From: Porphyra umbilicalis | Lineage: Eukaryota > Rhodophyta > Bangiophyceae > Bangiales > Bangiaceae | Reading direction: 5' to 3' | Assembly: GCA_002049455.2 (NCBI GenBank) | Contig: KV918792.1 | Span: forward strand, 1-64,000 | Length of the DNA: 64,000 bases | In this document: positions 33,188 through 45,072 of the stretch, piece by piece | Layout of the letters: each line of letters starts with the position of its first letter | How positions within the stretch are numbered: the stretch's first letter is position 1 | Program-made: the position numbers and the translations under genes | The notes under the pieces: model-generated | Told to the model about the DNA's origin: nothing | Seen by the model: the letters and a program-made list of their open reading frames with translations, nothing else | Database searches by the model: none

Positions 33188-33289
33188 GTTGTAGATTACT
33201 GCCGGTACGGCGGGGGGGGGTGAAGGAGACCTTGGTGGGGAGGCTGGGCGCGAGCAGTTACCAGCATATACGACGACGGGGGCGGGGCT

Positions 33290-33545
33290 TGGCTCCCGCC
33301 GATGACGTACAGTTGTTGGGGCGCCGCCTCCGGCGGAGTCTGCTGCTAGGGAAGGGCTTGGCTCCCGACGAGTACGATCAGTGGTTGGGGCGCCGCCGTC
33401 TGCGTCGTTTGCTGCGAGGGCGGAAATTGGCCCCCGCCGAGTGCGTGAAGTGGTTGGGGCGCGGCCGCCTGCGTCGTCTGCTGCTGGGGCGGGACTGCGT
33501 TGCCGCCGATGACAAACAGCGGTTGCCGCGCCGCCTCAGCCGGCG
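33290..33545 (-). repeat. 69-bp tandem array upstream of the copy B Myb gene
   Basis: Four units marked by TTGGGGCGC-like starts at 33316, 33385, 33454 and 33523, an exact 69-bp period (23 codons). On minus it encodes a Gln/Pro/Thr-rich unit, e.g. QQTTQTAAPQPLIVL. The ORF spans 33346-33798. Confidence 0.8.
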
Positions 33546-33814
33546 TTAGCTGCGGCAACGGCGGCGGCGGCGCGGGAAACAAGATCAACGGCAAGGATGT
33601 GCTCGGCTGTTGGGCGGGCGTCAGCGCGCAGTCGTAGGCGTGCCCGCCGTGCGGATTGGCGGGTGACGCGCCGCTCCAGAGCGTCGGAGGGATGGACGGC
33701 GGCCGCCAGGCGGGAGCCCACGTGCTTGGTGGGGGGTGCCCAGAGGTGGGTCCGTCACAGGGGGGGGGGCCGCCGTACGCGCACCGATGGTCGTCCAACG
33801 GCCGTCGAGGAGAG

Positions 33815-34054
33815 CTCCACCGGAAAGGACCTTGTGGGGGACCCGCCGGCCCGCGAAAGGGGCTCCACCGAGGGGGGCCTTGTGCGAGACCCGCCGTCCC
33901 GCGAGGCGGGCTCCACCAAGAGGGGCCTTGTGGGGGACCCGCCGGCCCGCGAGGGGGGCTCCACCGAGGGGGGCCTTGTGGAGGACCCGCCGGCCCTCGA
34001 CGAGGGCTCCACCGATAAGGACCGTGAGAACGGCCCGCCGGTCCTCGCGGGGGG
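33815..34054. repeat. 48-bp tandem array
   Basis: CTCCACC markers at 33815, 33863, 33911, 33959 and 34007 give five units of exactly 48 bp (16 codons). Frames on both strands stay open, e.g. minus SRAGGSPTRPLLVEP. Confidence 0.85.
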
Positions 34055-34950
34055 CTTCACCAACCGGGGTAGTCACGACCGCCGTGCGGGTGCGCAATCT
34101 GCCGTGCGCCAGGTGAGAGCGGTTGGCCGTCGCGCCCGTCTTCCAGCCGTGCACAAACGCGACGCTTTTGTACGGGAGGCCGGCCGCCGTCAAAAAGCGG
34201 CCGATTGTCCCGCCGCCCCAATGGAGGGGGACGGGGGTCAGGGCGGGATGGCAGGCGCGGCTGCATGGCCCGCGGCGGGGGGGGGGGGGAGCGTCCAATG
34301 CGCCGTGGACACAGGGATCGACACAGCGAAAGGAACGGGGGCGGGAGCAGTGGCGGGGTGGCGCGCACCGGTTGGGAGGAGGTGGGGGGGCGGGGGGGGG
34401 GCGCCCGTCGGCGGCCCCGTGGTTGCACGGCCCCGTATAGGTGCAAGGCGGGGAGGGCGGAGAGGGCGGGGCGGCAAGGCGACCGTTGCGGAGCCGTTGT
34501 GCACGGCGCCGTCGCGTGTCACCGGCGCCCTTGACACGCATCATGCGAGCGGTTGGGGTGGGCGGGAATGGTGAGTGGGGGCGGGCTCGCAGACGGCGCA
34601 CGAGGGTGAATGAGAAGCGGGCGACAGAGCACGTCGGCGTGCGTGCTACAGGAAGGAGGCGCGTCGCCGCGTCATGCCCACTCCCACCTGCCGTCCGACG
34701 GCGTGCGAGCGCCCAGCCCTCAGCCGGGCCCGCTTCGCAGGCGCCCAGGCACACGAAAAAAGGACACCCACGGGGACCGACCAGCGCGCATGCAGGCCGT
34801 CGACACACGTGGAGCGCGTCAACAGCGCCCTACTGTCCGCGCAACACAATCTGGGCCAATCCGGAGGGACGAGCCAGTGGGACCAGCCACCACAGCCTGT
34901 TCCCGCCGATTCGTTTGAAGGTGGGAACCGCGCGCATGCACGCCACCCAC
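34055..34950. other. GC-rich stretch without a recognised gene
   Basis: G-run-rich sequence between two tandem arrays. Open frames but no motif on either strand. Confidence 0.4.
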
Positions 34951-35100
34951 GTAGGACGGGTGGGCGGCCGCGCGGGCCACGTCGGACGGCTGAGAGGCCG
35001 CGCGGCCCCCATCGGACGGCTGAGGGGCCGCGCGGGCCACGTCGGACGCCTGAGGGACCGCGCGACATGCTTCGGAGAGCTGAGAGGCCGCGAGGCGGCC
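34951..35100. repeat. 30-bp tandem array
   Basis: Five units starting at 34951, 34981, 35011, 35041 and 35071, consensus GTCGGACGGCTGAGAGGCCG followed by CGCGGGCCAC. Exact 30-bp period. Confidence 0.9.
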
Positions 35101-35950
35101 CCTGACGAGTCGCACCGCTGACTGCCGTCAAGCCTCCAGAGTCAGAGAGGGCATTAGCGCGGGGGTCGTTCCAACGTTAAATGATGACGAGCTTGTCACG
35201 TGACTTGCTGGCCATCCGTTCTGTGCCGTCGCTGTGTCCACAAGTTGCGCAAAGCGCTTCGCCCCCTCTTCATTGGCCCACTCGTTCACGATCTCATCCG
35301 AAGACGCGGGCCAGGTTACACCGAGCATTGGACATGTTGGACCGAAACGGACAGTTTGTGGCGTCGACCACGTTCCAAAAGTACAGTTTTCGGCAAAAGT
35401 GATGCTATCCAGGACGACAGATTGGTTCGATTGTCTGCTTCGGCCAATCACAACGCTTCTTCTCAGGCTGAGCGGTTTGAAAACAACTCCCGAGAGTGTC
35501 GCCGGCGTTGTATCTGACCTGTTGGCATCTCGCGACGATCCTGCCGCACGATGCGGATCGAACAAGTGCCGACGCCCGTTGGCCTGTTTGCCCGCCCAGC
35601 CGCCTACCGCTTCTTGGGTGCCCCGAACCGATCCGATTGCCATCGAAGAGACTGCACACGAGGAGATCGCACAGTGCCCAGGGCCCGTCGCATCTTTTGG
35701 GTGCCGTGTTTATGTCGTGGCCGTGCCAGGTGTCGGTCCGATAGTCCCTTGAAATTCCCCTTTCTTCGACGTTGTCATTGGTTTCGACGATGGTAGCGGC
35801 ATATCTGGCGATTGATAGGGACGTGGCGATCTCACCGCGACTGCTTCACACGCTTTCAGGCCATATTTTCGGTGGCTTCGGTTCACTAAGCGCCGATGGA
35901 GATCCTTTAGCGCTTCTTCAGTTTCACTCAAATTTGATGTAGCAGAATGG
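35101..35950. other. AT-richer unique spacer, no gene seen
   Basis: Base composition drops to near-balanced. Only short ORFs, no recognised motif. Confidence 0.5.
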
Positions 35951-36660
35951 GGCTAGTGTCTGTTCTACCGAGTGCATCATTTGATGCCCTGGGCATCATT
36001 TGATGCACTTTTTTGGCACCGTTTTTTTCGTGCTTCTCGGCCTCGCACGCTCCTTTTGACAACAAAAACGGACTCAGAGATGCTTTGTTACTCTTGAGAG
36101 AACTCGGAGCCATTGTGCTATGGATATTGCTGATCCCCGAATTTTGTCCTGGGGGACAGAGACAGAGACTGACTCTGAATAAGAGCACTCTATTGGTTTA
36201 AAACGACAGTAAGAAAGCATCGAAGCCAATAGAAAGCCCGCATTCTGTGCCAGGACCTTGCATCGAGCAGAACTCACTGTTTGTTGCCGCTTGATCCGCT
36301 TTTCTTGGCACGGAGCAAGCTGCCCACGCGAGATCTTGAGATTTTCTACTGTCTCCTCGCCAGAAGTGCGGAAAAGAAGAGGAGCGGATGTTGATTTCCA
36401 GGCTGCATGGGCACATGTAAGCAATCAGGAGCACCAAGTCAGTCCCAGGGGCGCATCTGATTGGTAGAGAGAGTCGGTCCGCAAGTCAGTCTCTGTCCAC
36501 CAGGACAAAATTCGGGGATCAGCAATACGAACGGGTGGTGCTCCAGACGCCAGACAGAGGCGGGTGGAACCGTCGTTGTCTGGCCCTGTGAGAGGGTGCA
36601 TCACTTGATGCACCACCGGGCATCATTTGATGCCATTTCGCGGTAGAATAGACACTAGGC
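35951..36660. mobile_element. Foldback-type element with nested inverted repeats
   Basis: Outer arms: GGCTAGTGTCTGTTCTACCG at 35951 and, inverted, CGGTAGAATAGACACTAGGC ending at 36660 (18 of 20 match), each followed inward by GCATCATTTGATGC-type repeats. Inner arms 36126-36173 and 36485-36526 are also inverted copies over about 42 bp, sharing CTGATCCCCGAATTTTGTCC. The centre (about 310 bp) has no ORF. Two nested arm pairs suggest a foldback or large MITE. No clear target-site duplication. Confidence 0.6.
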
Positions 36661-38280
36661 TCAACCCAGCAATAATGACGCCATTCGGACCGTCTCGTGG
36701 CTCGTTTCAACCCAACTACATCGCGCCTGACCCCTAACAGGGCCCCTAGAATGAGCTTTGCATTCAGCGTGCCACAAATTGCACTTCTAGATTCCCCAAT
36801 TGGAGAATGGGATCGTCGTTGCAGGGTTTGCTCTAAGAGCACACCCAACAACGTCTCCCGCAAGTTCTGAAACCCCAAACGGAATACGCCACGTCTGCTT
36901 ACGTGGAGGACGCTCAGCGGCTCCCCACTTTTCTCATCCAAGAGGGCCGTCCGCGGTCCTGGAGGTATCGAAAACAGGGGCTACATGGTCCAGAGATGGG
37001 TGCAAGAAGATGGGGGAAGCGTGCCTAGCAACGTCGACCCCCAAGCCGGCAGAAATCGAACATATATCCAAGCAGTCACGAGGTGAGGGAGGGAGGGACG
37101 AAAAGGCTGTGATCCCGACAAGACCGCGTCGCCACTTTCCCATCGTCTGTGCAGACTTTTGTTATCTGAGTAAACATACCGAAAGTCAGGTTCACACGTC
37201 TAAAATAAAGCGCCACGAACTGACAGGAACTGGTCGCCCTGCTGGCACGACGTAGAAAAATCTCACTTCGGGAAGACGCCTGGCGAACTACTGACAGATG
37301 ACGAGCCTGACGCGACAGCGCAGAGCCGCGACTTTCGGTCGAGGACCCTGGGAACGGGGTGCGCTGTGCGACGCGCTGTCAAGACGCGGCCACGGCAGGC
37401 ACCGCGCGGTCCGACAGATGCTTCGATTCGAATGCTTCCAGAACGAGAGGCGGACGGCGCCTTTGCTGGTGGCGGCGTTGGCTTGCGCAGAACGAGCCGT
37501 GCCGCAAGTGTCGAAACGAAGAGTGTCGGTGGGCCCGCGCGGGAATATCGGCGCGGTCGCGCAATCAATCACGTGATCCGTTTGTATGCAATGAGATATC
37601 TTTGAAAGTTTCCAATGTGATCTAAGCCATATCATTGGCTGCTGGAAATGTTCACAAATACGTTGGAATGGAGGCGGATCCATCATCGCCAGGGGTCAGC
37701 CGGCCCGTGATCAGATTCCTCTGGTCCCTGTTGGCGCCAGGCCCGCCCCCCCCTCCAATTGGTCGTAGGGCAGGCTCACGTCAAGCGTGGCGCGGCGGGT
37801 GCCTCAGCCGCTTCCACGAGGCGGGGATCTCGTCGACACAGGGGCACGCACGAGGCCCCGTGCCAGTGTCAGTGTGGCCCGCCTCGTGGGCAGCGCCGCG
37901 TGGGGCCGTGTCGCAGAGAGGGCCGTTCGGGGAGCCTCAAATGCACCTCCCTGGGCGGTCTCGGGCACACCTCCCGCTCGGGCGGGCCCGCAGCACCCTG
38001 CGCCCCCCCATTCACGCACGCGCACGAGGGGCCGCAGCGTGGAGTGCCATCCGCGGCTCGTTGGGGCGCCCCCAGGGCCGTTATCGGCTGTACGGAGGGG
38101 CGCCCCATGAGCTGCGGTCGCGCGCTCGTGCTCCGCGTGTGCGCGCTTTTCGTGTCGCGTGCTGTCGGCCGCCGGCGACGGCATATGAACACGCCGTCCG
38201 CCGGCGGCTCGTGTTCTCTCGCTCATTCATCCCAACGACCTCCCGCACGCATCCTATCACAGTTTAGTTCTTCCCGCCCT
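36661..38280. other. Spacer, no gene recognised
   Basis: AT-richer to about 37260, then GC-rich. A 210-codon plus-strand ORF (37635-38267) has no motif and Arg/Gly/Pro-heavy composition typical of chance here. Confidence 0.45.
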
Positions 38281-38283
38281 TGC

Positions 38284-38530
38284 CGCCGGCGTGGGACGCC
38301 GGTGGCTGCCCCCCCCCCCTTCTGCTACCGTTGAGCTTTTCCCGCTCAGCCGCCGGCGTGGGACGCCGGCGGCTGCTCCCCCCCCCCTCTCTGCTACCGC
38401 TGCGTTTTTCCCGCGCTTGCCGCCGGCGTGGCACGCCGGCGGCCAATTCCCTGACCCCCCCTTCTGCCGTTGAGCTTTTCCCACCCCTACCGCCGGCGAA
38501 GCATGCTGGCGGCTGTTCCCCGCCCTCCTC
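38284..38530. repeat. 67-70 bp tandem repeat
   Basis: Four units beginning CGCCGGCGTGGGACGCCGG at about 38284, 38351, 38421 and 38491. Each start is itself a short inverted repeat (CCGGCGT...ACGCCGG). Confidence 0.75.
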
Positions 38531-38879
38531 CCCGCCTGTTTTTTTGCCGCCGGCCACCCGCGTGTGGCTCCTTGCCCGCGTGCGCCGCCGGTGCTGCGTG
38601 AGCGCCGGCGGTGTGCCGTGTGCGCAACGGTGCCTCGTCCCCTCCGCCCCCCCCCCTCCCTGACCCTCGGCGAATCTGTTCAAGAGCCGCCGCTCTCCCT
38701 CGTCTCCCACCATGACCCGCAAGCCCGACCCGGAGCGCGACAAGGAGCGGAGGAGGGACCAGCGTCGGCGGCACCAAAAGCGTCTCGCCGTGCTTGCGCG
38801 CTGCACCTGTTCGTGCCACCTCGGTGCGTGCCCGCCGTGCTCCACATCGTCACCGTCGTGCGGCGGAAGGGCGCCATAA
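38531..38879. other. Leader of element C, no recognised gene
   Basis: Joins the 67-70 bp repeats to the 90-bp array. A short plus ORF from 38711 (MTRKPDPERDKERRRDQRR) is highly charged and could start a leader peptide or exon of element C; nothing more can be said. Confidence 0.3.
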
Positions 38880-39132
38880 CCGCCGCGCAACAACTGGACG
38901 CCGCCGGCTGGTCGGCACCCTCAACAAGCCGGCGGCAACTGGGGCGGGGGACAAGGGCGTGCACACCGTCGGCACCGCGCAACAACTGGGGGCCGCCGGC
39001 TGTTCGGCACCCTCAACAAGCCGGCGGCAACTGGGGCGGGGAGCAAGGACGGGCGCCGTCGCCGCCGCGCAACAACTGGGCACCGCCGGCTGGTCGGCAC
39101 CCTCAACAAGCCGGCGGCAACTGGGGCGGGGG
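38880..39132 (+). repeat. 90-bp tandem array, left part
   Basis: About three units with CAAGCCGGCGG markers at 38925, 39017 and 39107. It is cut at 39132 by the copia insertion and resumes at 44092. One frame reads a Gln/Gly/Asn/Trp/Pro-rich unit (PQQAGGNWGG). Confidence 0.9.
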
Positions 39133-39550
39133 TGTTGAAACGCAGTGGGGACCGGGGTTGGGGGACCACGGTGATGTGGTTGAGTGGCTTGAGCTTGTGT
39201 GTGTGTGTGCGAACGTGCTTTGTTGGTTGTCCTACGGTTCGCCCGCCTCTCCCAACCGAGAACACCTCTCAAATAGTCCCCACCGGCCCAAGTGCTCCCC
39301 CCTCTCGCGCCCACACCGACGCCCACGCCCTCGCACCAAATCGAATCACTCCCCAAATCATAAACCACTAGAGCAAAGCGAAGATCAAATCCAAAACATG
39401 CCAAAAGTAACGCCCCAAGATCACCCAACACGAATGTGTGCAACTTGACCACGTCTTGCAAATGTACCATGTGGGGTACCATAACGGTCACCGACCATCA
39501 TTCAACCGCGAACCGCCAGTGGAGTCGGCGACGAGCATCACAGTCCAACA
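39133..39550 (-). repeat. 3' LTR of the copia element
   Basis: 418 bp, TGTTGAAACG...CCAACA on plus, so TG...CA-type ends. It contains a (GT)n run near 39195 that is also in the 5' LTR. Confidence 0.93.
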
Positions 39551-39599
39551 CTCCTTCTTGCTTGTTGCCGCGGCGGTTCGTGTATTCAACAAAGCCCCA

Positions 39600-41150
39600 T
39601 GGCCTCTACATTCTTGTCGTGCTTGGTCTTGCCGAGCTCCTTCGTCATGGGGTCCGCCACCATGTCGTCAGTTGCACAATGCTCCAGTGTCACCTGGTCC
39701 GTCGTGATGACCTGGCGCACAAAGTGGTAGCGAATGTCGATGTGCTTCGTGCGCTTTTGCTCGATGGGGTTCTTGGAGAAGTCAAAGCACCCGCTCTTGT
39801 CGACCTTGATGTTGATCGGCCCTTCCGAGATCGCTGTCCGCAGCCCTTGAGATGCCACGCTTTGCACGAGCTTGTTGAGCCAAAGAGCTTCCTTGCTGGC
39901 CTCACATAAAGCAATGTATTCGGCTTCCATCGTCGACAGCGCCACCGTCTTCTGCAACTTAGAACATCAGCTGACAGCTGCTCCTCCAAAGATGAAAGTG
40001 AAGCCCGTCGTAGAACGTCGCGTCTCGTGGTCACCCGCCCAGTCGGCATCACTCAAGCCTTGTAGAACACAGGAAGATTTCTTGTCGAAGACCAGACTCT
40101 TGTTCATCGAACCCTTGACATACCGTAGAACGCGCTTGATCGCCGCCCAATGCTGCTCGCCGTAGCACGAGACAATCCGACTCAGCTTCCCCATGGCAAA
40201 GGCGAGGTCAGGACGTGTCCCGACAATCAGGTACATTAGACTGCCGACGGCTTCGCGGTAGGGCAGCGCGTCGTCGCTCCCGTCGGCCTTGACCAGCTGC
40301 AGGCCCACCTCCAGCGGCGTTTCGATCGGGTTGCACTCCGCCATCCCGACCTTCTCAAGCACTTGCGCTGCGTACTTGCCCTGCGCCAGCTTGAGGGTGC
40401 CCAACGCCTTGTCACGCCTAATCTCTAGCCCGAGGATGACCTTCGCCTCGCCTAGGTCCTTTATCTCAAAACGCTTGTGCAGAGCATCCTTAATCTTGTA
40501 GATCGCCGCCAAGCTTCATGCCACCAACAGGAGATCGTCGACGTACACCAGGACGATGATGATTTCGCCGTCATCCATAAGGAGGTAGAGGCATGCATCC
40601 GGATCAATGTTGTCAAACCCCTGCGACTTGAGGAAGTCGTCGAGCTTGACGTACCACATCTTGGGGGCTTGCTTCAGCCCATACAGCGCTTGGAGGAGAC
40701 GACAAACCTTGTCAGGATACGTCGGATCAACATAGCCGTCTGGTTGCTCCATGTAGACCTCCTCGTCAAGGTCGACGTTGAGGAATGCCGTCTTGACATC
40801 CATCTGATGTAGCTCCCACCCGTTCGCCGCCGTCATCGCCAGGATGCATCGAATGGTGGTAAACTTTGCCACCGGCGCGAACGTCTCGTTGGAGTCGAGC
40901 CCCTTGATCTGCCGGTTCCCCATGAATCACAGGCGCGCCTTGTGCCGCGTCGTGTTGTTCCCATTTTTGTCAACCTCGTTCTTGACCTTGTAAACCCACT
41001 TGCCCTTCAGCACGCGTCGACTGGCAGGGCGATCCGTCGAGCGCCAAGTCTTGTTCTTGCGGATGGCCTCCATCTCCTCATCCATGGCAATCCGCCACTT
41101 AGCCGATTCTTGCCCTTGTACGGCTTGCACGTACGTCGTGGGCGCCTCGT
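39600..41150 (-). other. Reverse transcriptase and RNase H region of the copia element
   Basis: Copia RT motifs: KGKWVYKVK, ETFAPVAKFTTIR, MDVKTAFLNVDLDEEVYM, ALYGLKQAPKMWY and the YVDD catalytic box near 40520. RNase H is seen from SLMYLIVGTRPDLAFA through STMEAEYIALCEASKEALW to HIDIRYHFVR near 39700. Confidence 0.92.
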
Positions 41151-41399
41151 GAGCAACCAGGCTCACCGTTCGCCAGTTCTCGACAGGTGGTCGCCGCGCT
41201 CTGCCGCTCCGACGCAGCGTGTCTTGAGAGCCGCCACTACCTTGATTGTCGTCCGCGGACTTGTCAGATCCATCTTCTTGCTTGTCGTCCTTGTCGTCAT
41301 TGTCAGCATCTACGTCTTCGCCGTCGCTTGCAAAACGCAAGCCCGTCTCGACTTCGACAACTTCGTCTTCGGGAAGCTCCTCCGCAGCTTCTGCGACCT

Positions 41400-42350
41400 T
41401 GCTTACGTCCGTCTCGGCGAACACGGCGCTTCGTGCCTTGACGACCTTGCCGTCGTCGAGGATGACTTTGTACGCCTTGCTGCCGTCGGGATAACCGAAG
41501 AAGACGCCCTTCGCCGCCTTGTCGCCAAAATTTCCGGCGATATGACTCGTGTGCAGCACGATCCAGCAGGTCGACCCAAACACCCGCATGTGGCTTACGT
41601 TGGGCTTATTCGCGGTCCACAGCTCAAAAGGCGTCTTGCCGACGGGAAGCGCCCGGCTGGTGACTCGGTTCTTGATGTAAACCGCCGTCTTGATGGCATC
41701 CGCCCAAAGATCCTGATCGACGTCCTTTTGTCGCATCATGGTGCGAGCCATCTCCACGAGAACTCGGTTGAGCCGCTCAGCAACCCCATTCTGCTGCGGC
41801 GTGTCAGGCACCGTGGTCTGGTGCGTCGTGCCGTTCTCAACGTGAAGAGCCTTGAATGCGTTCGACACATACTCGCCGCCATTGTCGGAGCGCAGGATCT
41901 TGATCTTGGTTCCCGTGTGCAGCTGGGCCTTAATCAGCCACTTCTTGTACTCCGAGAGCAAATCGCTCTTCCTTTTCAGGGAGACCACGTCTGTCCAGCG
42001 GGAGAAGTCGTCGGTGAAGGTGCCAAAGTAGAGCGCACCGCCACGCGACGGCTCCGACATTGGCCCGCCCAGGTCCGAGTGCACGAGCTGCAGGTGCTTG
42101 GTCACTCAACCTCCTCCTGCACTAGGCATAGGCGTCATAGCCGCCTTCCCATACACGCACGGCTCGCAGACGTCTTTGACCGCCATGGAAGAGCACTTGA
42201 GTCCATCGATGTCCTTGTTCTTGATCATCCGCTTAACGCCAGCGACGTTGACGTGCCCAAGGCGCTCATGCCAGAGCTGAGGAGAGGCCACCGCAGCAAT
42301 ATCCGACAGTGGGGCCATGTCCAGGTGGTCGAGCCCGCTCTTCCGCGTGC
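41400..42350 (-). other. Integrase region of the copia element
   Basis: The GAG_pre-integrase/HHCC module (LWHERLGHVNVAG, CEPCVYGKA) is followed by the DDE core: HSDLGGP, LRSDNGGEYV and PQQNGVAERLNRVLVEMART. All lie upstream of reverse transcriptase, the copia order. Confidence 0.9.
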
Positions 42351-42499
42351 CGCACGCAGCGACCTTGTCGTTAATCTGAATGATCGCCTTACCGCCCTTG
42401 AATGACACTTCCGCACCACGCTCCTCCATCATGCCGACCGACATGAGTTTGAAGCCCATAGTAGGAACATGGAGTACCTTCTCCAACATGATCTTGCGC

Positions 42500-43512
42500 G
42501 TCTTGCCGTGAACGATGACATTGAGCACGACGGTTCCGACGCCCGCCGTGGCTACGGACCCCTTGTCACCCATCGTGACGCTCCGTCCCGTCGTCGTATG
42601 GTAGTCGTCGAAGCACCCGCGCATCCAGCACATGTGTGCAGACGCCGCAGAGTCGACAAGCCACGAATTGAAGATGTCATCGGTGTCAGCCGCATTGCCC
42701 ACCAGACAGATGGCGTCGTCGCTGTCGCTACCATCGTCAGCCGCAATCGCGGCCACCTTGTCCTGTCTCTGCTTCTTGTCCTTGAGCTCTGGGCAATCGT
42801 GAGAGATGTGCCCAAACTTATGGCAGTAGTAGCACTCGATCCTGGAGAGGTCACCACGGCGGCCTTGACCTCGATAGTTGGCGCCGACGAGTGCCATGTC
42901 GCCAATGCGCTTCGTCGCCGGTGACTTGTCCGCCTGCCGGCGCTCCTCCTGAAGCAAGCGGCTCTTGAAAACGTCGAGGCTCAGCTCGTCCTCGCCCTTG
43001 GCGTCGAGAGCCACCAGCAGGTTCTCGTACTTGAAAGTCAGCCCGTTAAGGACGCTCATGGCAACGTCCTTCTCCGTCACCTCGCCGTCCATGGCCTTGA
43101 GGTTCTCGCCGAGGTTACGCACGCGGTTGATGTAGCCCAGCATGCCCTCGCCGACGGTCATTTCGACGGTGTACACCTCGCGTCGCGCCTTCATCTTGTT
43201 CATCAAACTCTTGCGCTGGAAGACACCTTGCAGAGTCGACCACATTTCCGCCGCCGTCTTGCAGCTCGACACGTGCTCGAGCTGCTCAGACCCAAGGGTG
43301 AGCCCTATGATGGCGCTCGCCTTCGTGTCTCGACGCTTCCACACCGCCAATTCGCGGGTCTCCGCGTCCGTCGGCCTGCCGCCTTCGTCAAGCATATCGA
43401 CCAGGTCGCGCAGCGCGAGGACTATCTTAATGCGCTGACGCCACTCGTGGAAGTTCGTCTCCGTCAACTTGTCGATCTTGATGCCGCCCATGCCGGCAGC
43501 GCCTCCGTCCAT
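42500..43512 (-). other. Gag and protease region of the copia element
   Basis: An ATG at 43512 begins a copia-type Gag: LTETNFHEWRQRIKIVLALR, a mid-region with VLNGLTFKYENLLVALDAK, a basic patch and a CCHC knuckle (CYYCHKFGHISHDC, near 42790-42840). The protease signature WLVDSAASAHMC lies near 42590-42670. Confidence 0.88.
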
Positions 43513-43673
43513 GATGTCTTTTTGTCGTAGCGTCCGACCTTGCCGAGCCGTGCGCCTTGACCTTCACGTCCTTGAACCACCTTGACCTCGTCTTCTTCGC
43601 ACTTGCCGCGACCGCCGCGACACCAGCTGGCACACCTTGCTCTTGTCACAGCCCCGGCTCTGGGCCCATAACC

Positions 43674-44091
43674 CGTTGAAACGCAGTGAGAAGAGGGGTT
43701 TGGGGACCACGGTGATGTGGTTGAGTGGCTTGAGCTTGTGTGTGTGTGTGCGAACGTGCTTTGTTGGTTGTCCTACGGTTCGCCCGCCTCTCCCAACCGA
43801 GAGCACCTCTCAAATAGTCCCCACCGGCCCAAGTGCTACCCCCTCTCGCGCCCACACCGACGCCCACGCCCTCGCACCAAATCGAATCACTCCCCAAATC
43901 ATAAACCACTAGAGCAAAGCGAAGATCAAATCCAAAACATGCCAAAAGTAACGCCCCAAGATCACCCAACACGAATGTGTGCAACTTGACCACGTCTTGC
44001 AAATGTACCATGTGGGGTACCATAAGGGTCACCGACCATCATCCATCCGCGAACCGCCAGTGGAGTCGGCGACGAGCATCACAGTCCGACA
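43674..44091 (-). repeat. 5' LTR of the copia element
   Basis: 418 bp matching 39133-39550. It ends ...CCGACA on plus. The internal side on the element strand starts GGTTATGGGCCCAGAG, in the primer-binding position. Confidence 0.93.
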
Positions 44092-44960
44092 GGGGGGCAA
44101 GGACGGGCGCCGTTGCCGCCACGCAACAATTGGGCGCCGCCGGTTGGTCGGCACCTTCAACAAGCCGGCGCCAACTGAGGCGGGGGGCAAGGACGGGCGC
44201 CGTGGCCGCCGCGCAATAACTTCGCGCCTCCGCCCGATTCGCACCAACAGCAAGCCGGCGGCAACTGGGGCGGGGAGCAAGGACGGGCGCTGTCGCCGCC
44301 GCGAAACAACTGGGCGCCGCCGGCTGGTCGGCACTCTCAACAAGCCGGCGGCAACTGGAGCGGGGGGCAAGGACAGGCGCCGTCGCCGCCGCGCGACAGC
44401 TGGGGGCCGCCGGCGCACTTCCACCACCACCAAGCCGGCGGCAACTGGGGCGAGGGGCAAAGACGGGCGCCGTCGTCGCCGCGCAACAATTGGGCGCCGC
44501 CGGCTGATTCGCACCAACATCAAGCCGGCGGCAACTGGGGCGGGGGGCAAGGGCGTGCACTGTCGCCGCAGCGTAACAACTGGGGGCTGCCGGGATATCC
44601 GCACCCACACCAAGCCGGCGGCAACTGGGACGGGGGACAACGGGGGGCGCCGTCGTCACCGGGCAACAACTGGGCGCCTCCGGCTGGTCGCCAGCCACAA
44701 CAAGCCGGCGGCAACTGAGGCGGGGGGCAAGGACGAGCGCCGTCGCTGCCGCGCGACAGCTGGGCGCCGCCGGCTGATCGACACCCACATCAAGCCGGCG
44801 GCAACTGAGGTGGGGGGCAAGGACGGGCGCCGTCGCCGCAGCGCAACGACTGGGAGCCGCTGGCTGATCCGCACCCGCGCCAAGCCGGCGGCAACTCAAG
44901 GCCGCCGCCTGGAGGTCGATCCCCACAAGGTCACGGCCATTGGGGCGGCGGGAAAGGACA
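44092..44960 (+). repeat. 90-bp tandem array, right part, nine strict units
   Basis: CAAGCCGGCG markers at 44161, 44251, 44341, 44431, 44521, 44611, 44701, 44791 and 44881: an unbroken 90-bp period. The frame starting at CAA reads QAGGNWGG, a Pro/Arg stretch, then NNW, and joins in frame with the Pro/Gly-rich ORF that follows (45073-45696). In some units the TGG of NW is TGA. Another frame is fully open for 365 codons (43979-45076). Confidence 0.92.
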
Positions 44961-45072
44961 GGTGTCGTTGCCTCCGCGCAGCGACTGGGTGCCGCCGGCT
45001 GGGCGGATCCCTCGTCAAGCCGGCGGCGGCGACGGACGACATCCGACAGGCGAATGACCGCCGCCTGGAGGC

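Larger units (their letters stand above)
28847..33270 (-). mobile_element. Copy B of the Harbinger-derived repeat, without gypsy insertion
   Basis: Collinear with copy A (1-273 plus 8868-13009). The site matching the gypsy insertion is uninterrupted around 29111-29121 and reads GGGGTCGCCGCC. The right homology boundary with A is 33270, but the Myb gene's repeat-rich upstream part continues to about 35100. The left end beyond 28847 cannot be compared because copy A starts at the window edge. Confidence 0.75.
39133..44091 (-). mobile_element. Ty1/copia LTR retrotransposon, fossil copy nested in the element C array
   Basis: Two 418-bp LTRs (39133-39550 and 43674-44091), about 97% identical by eye, flank a minus-strand region in the order Gag, protease, integrase, reverse transcriptase, RNase H, which defines Ty1/copia. 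Flanking G5 (39128-39132 and 44092-44096) is the target duplication. Removing the element plus one G5 restores an ordinary unit of the 90-bp array, so the array is a built-in empty site. AAGAAGGAG abuts the 3' LTR as polypurine tract. The coding region is interrupted about four times. LTR identity suggests an age similar to the gypsy element. Confidence 0.95.

Noticed and set aside
37635-38267. Plus-strand 210-codon ORF
   Set aside because: Arg/Gly/Pro-heavy and overlapped by equally long ORFs in other frames.
44092-44960. CRISPR-like array
   Set aside because: Units are contiguous 90-bp repeats with no unique spacers, in a eukaryotic transposon.
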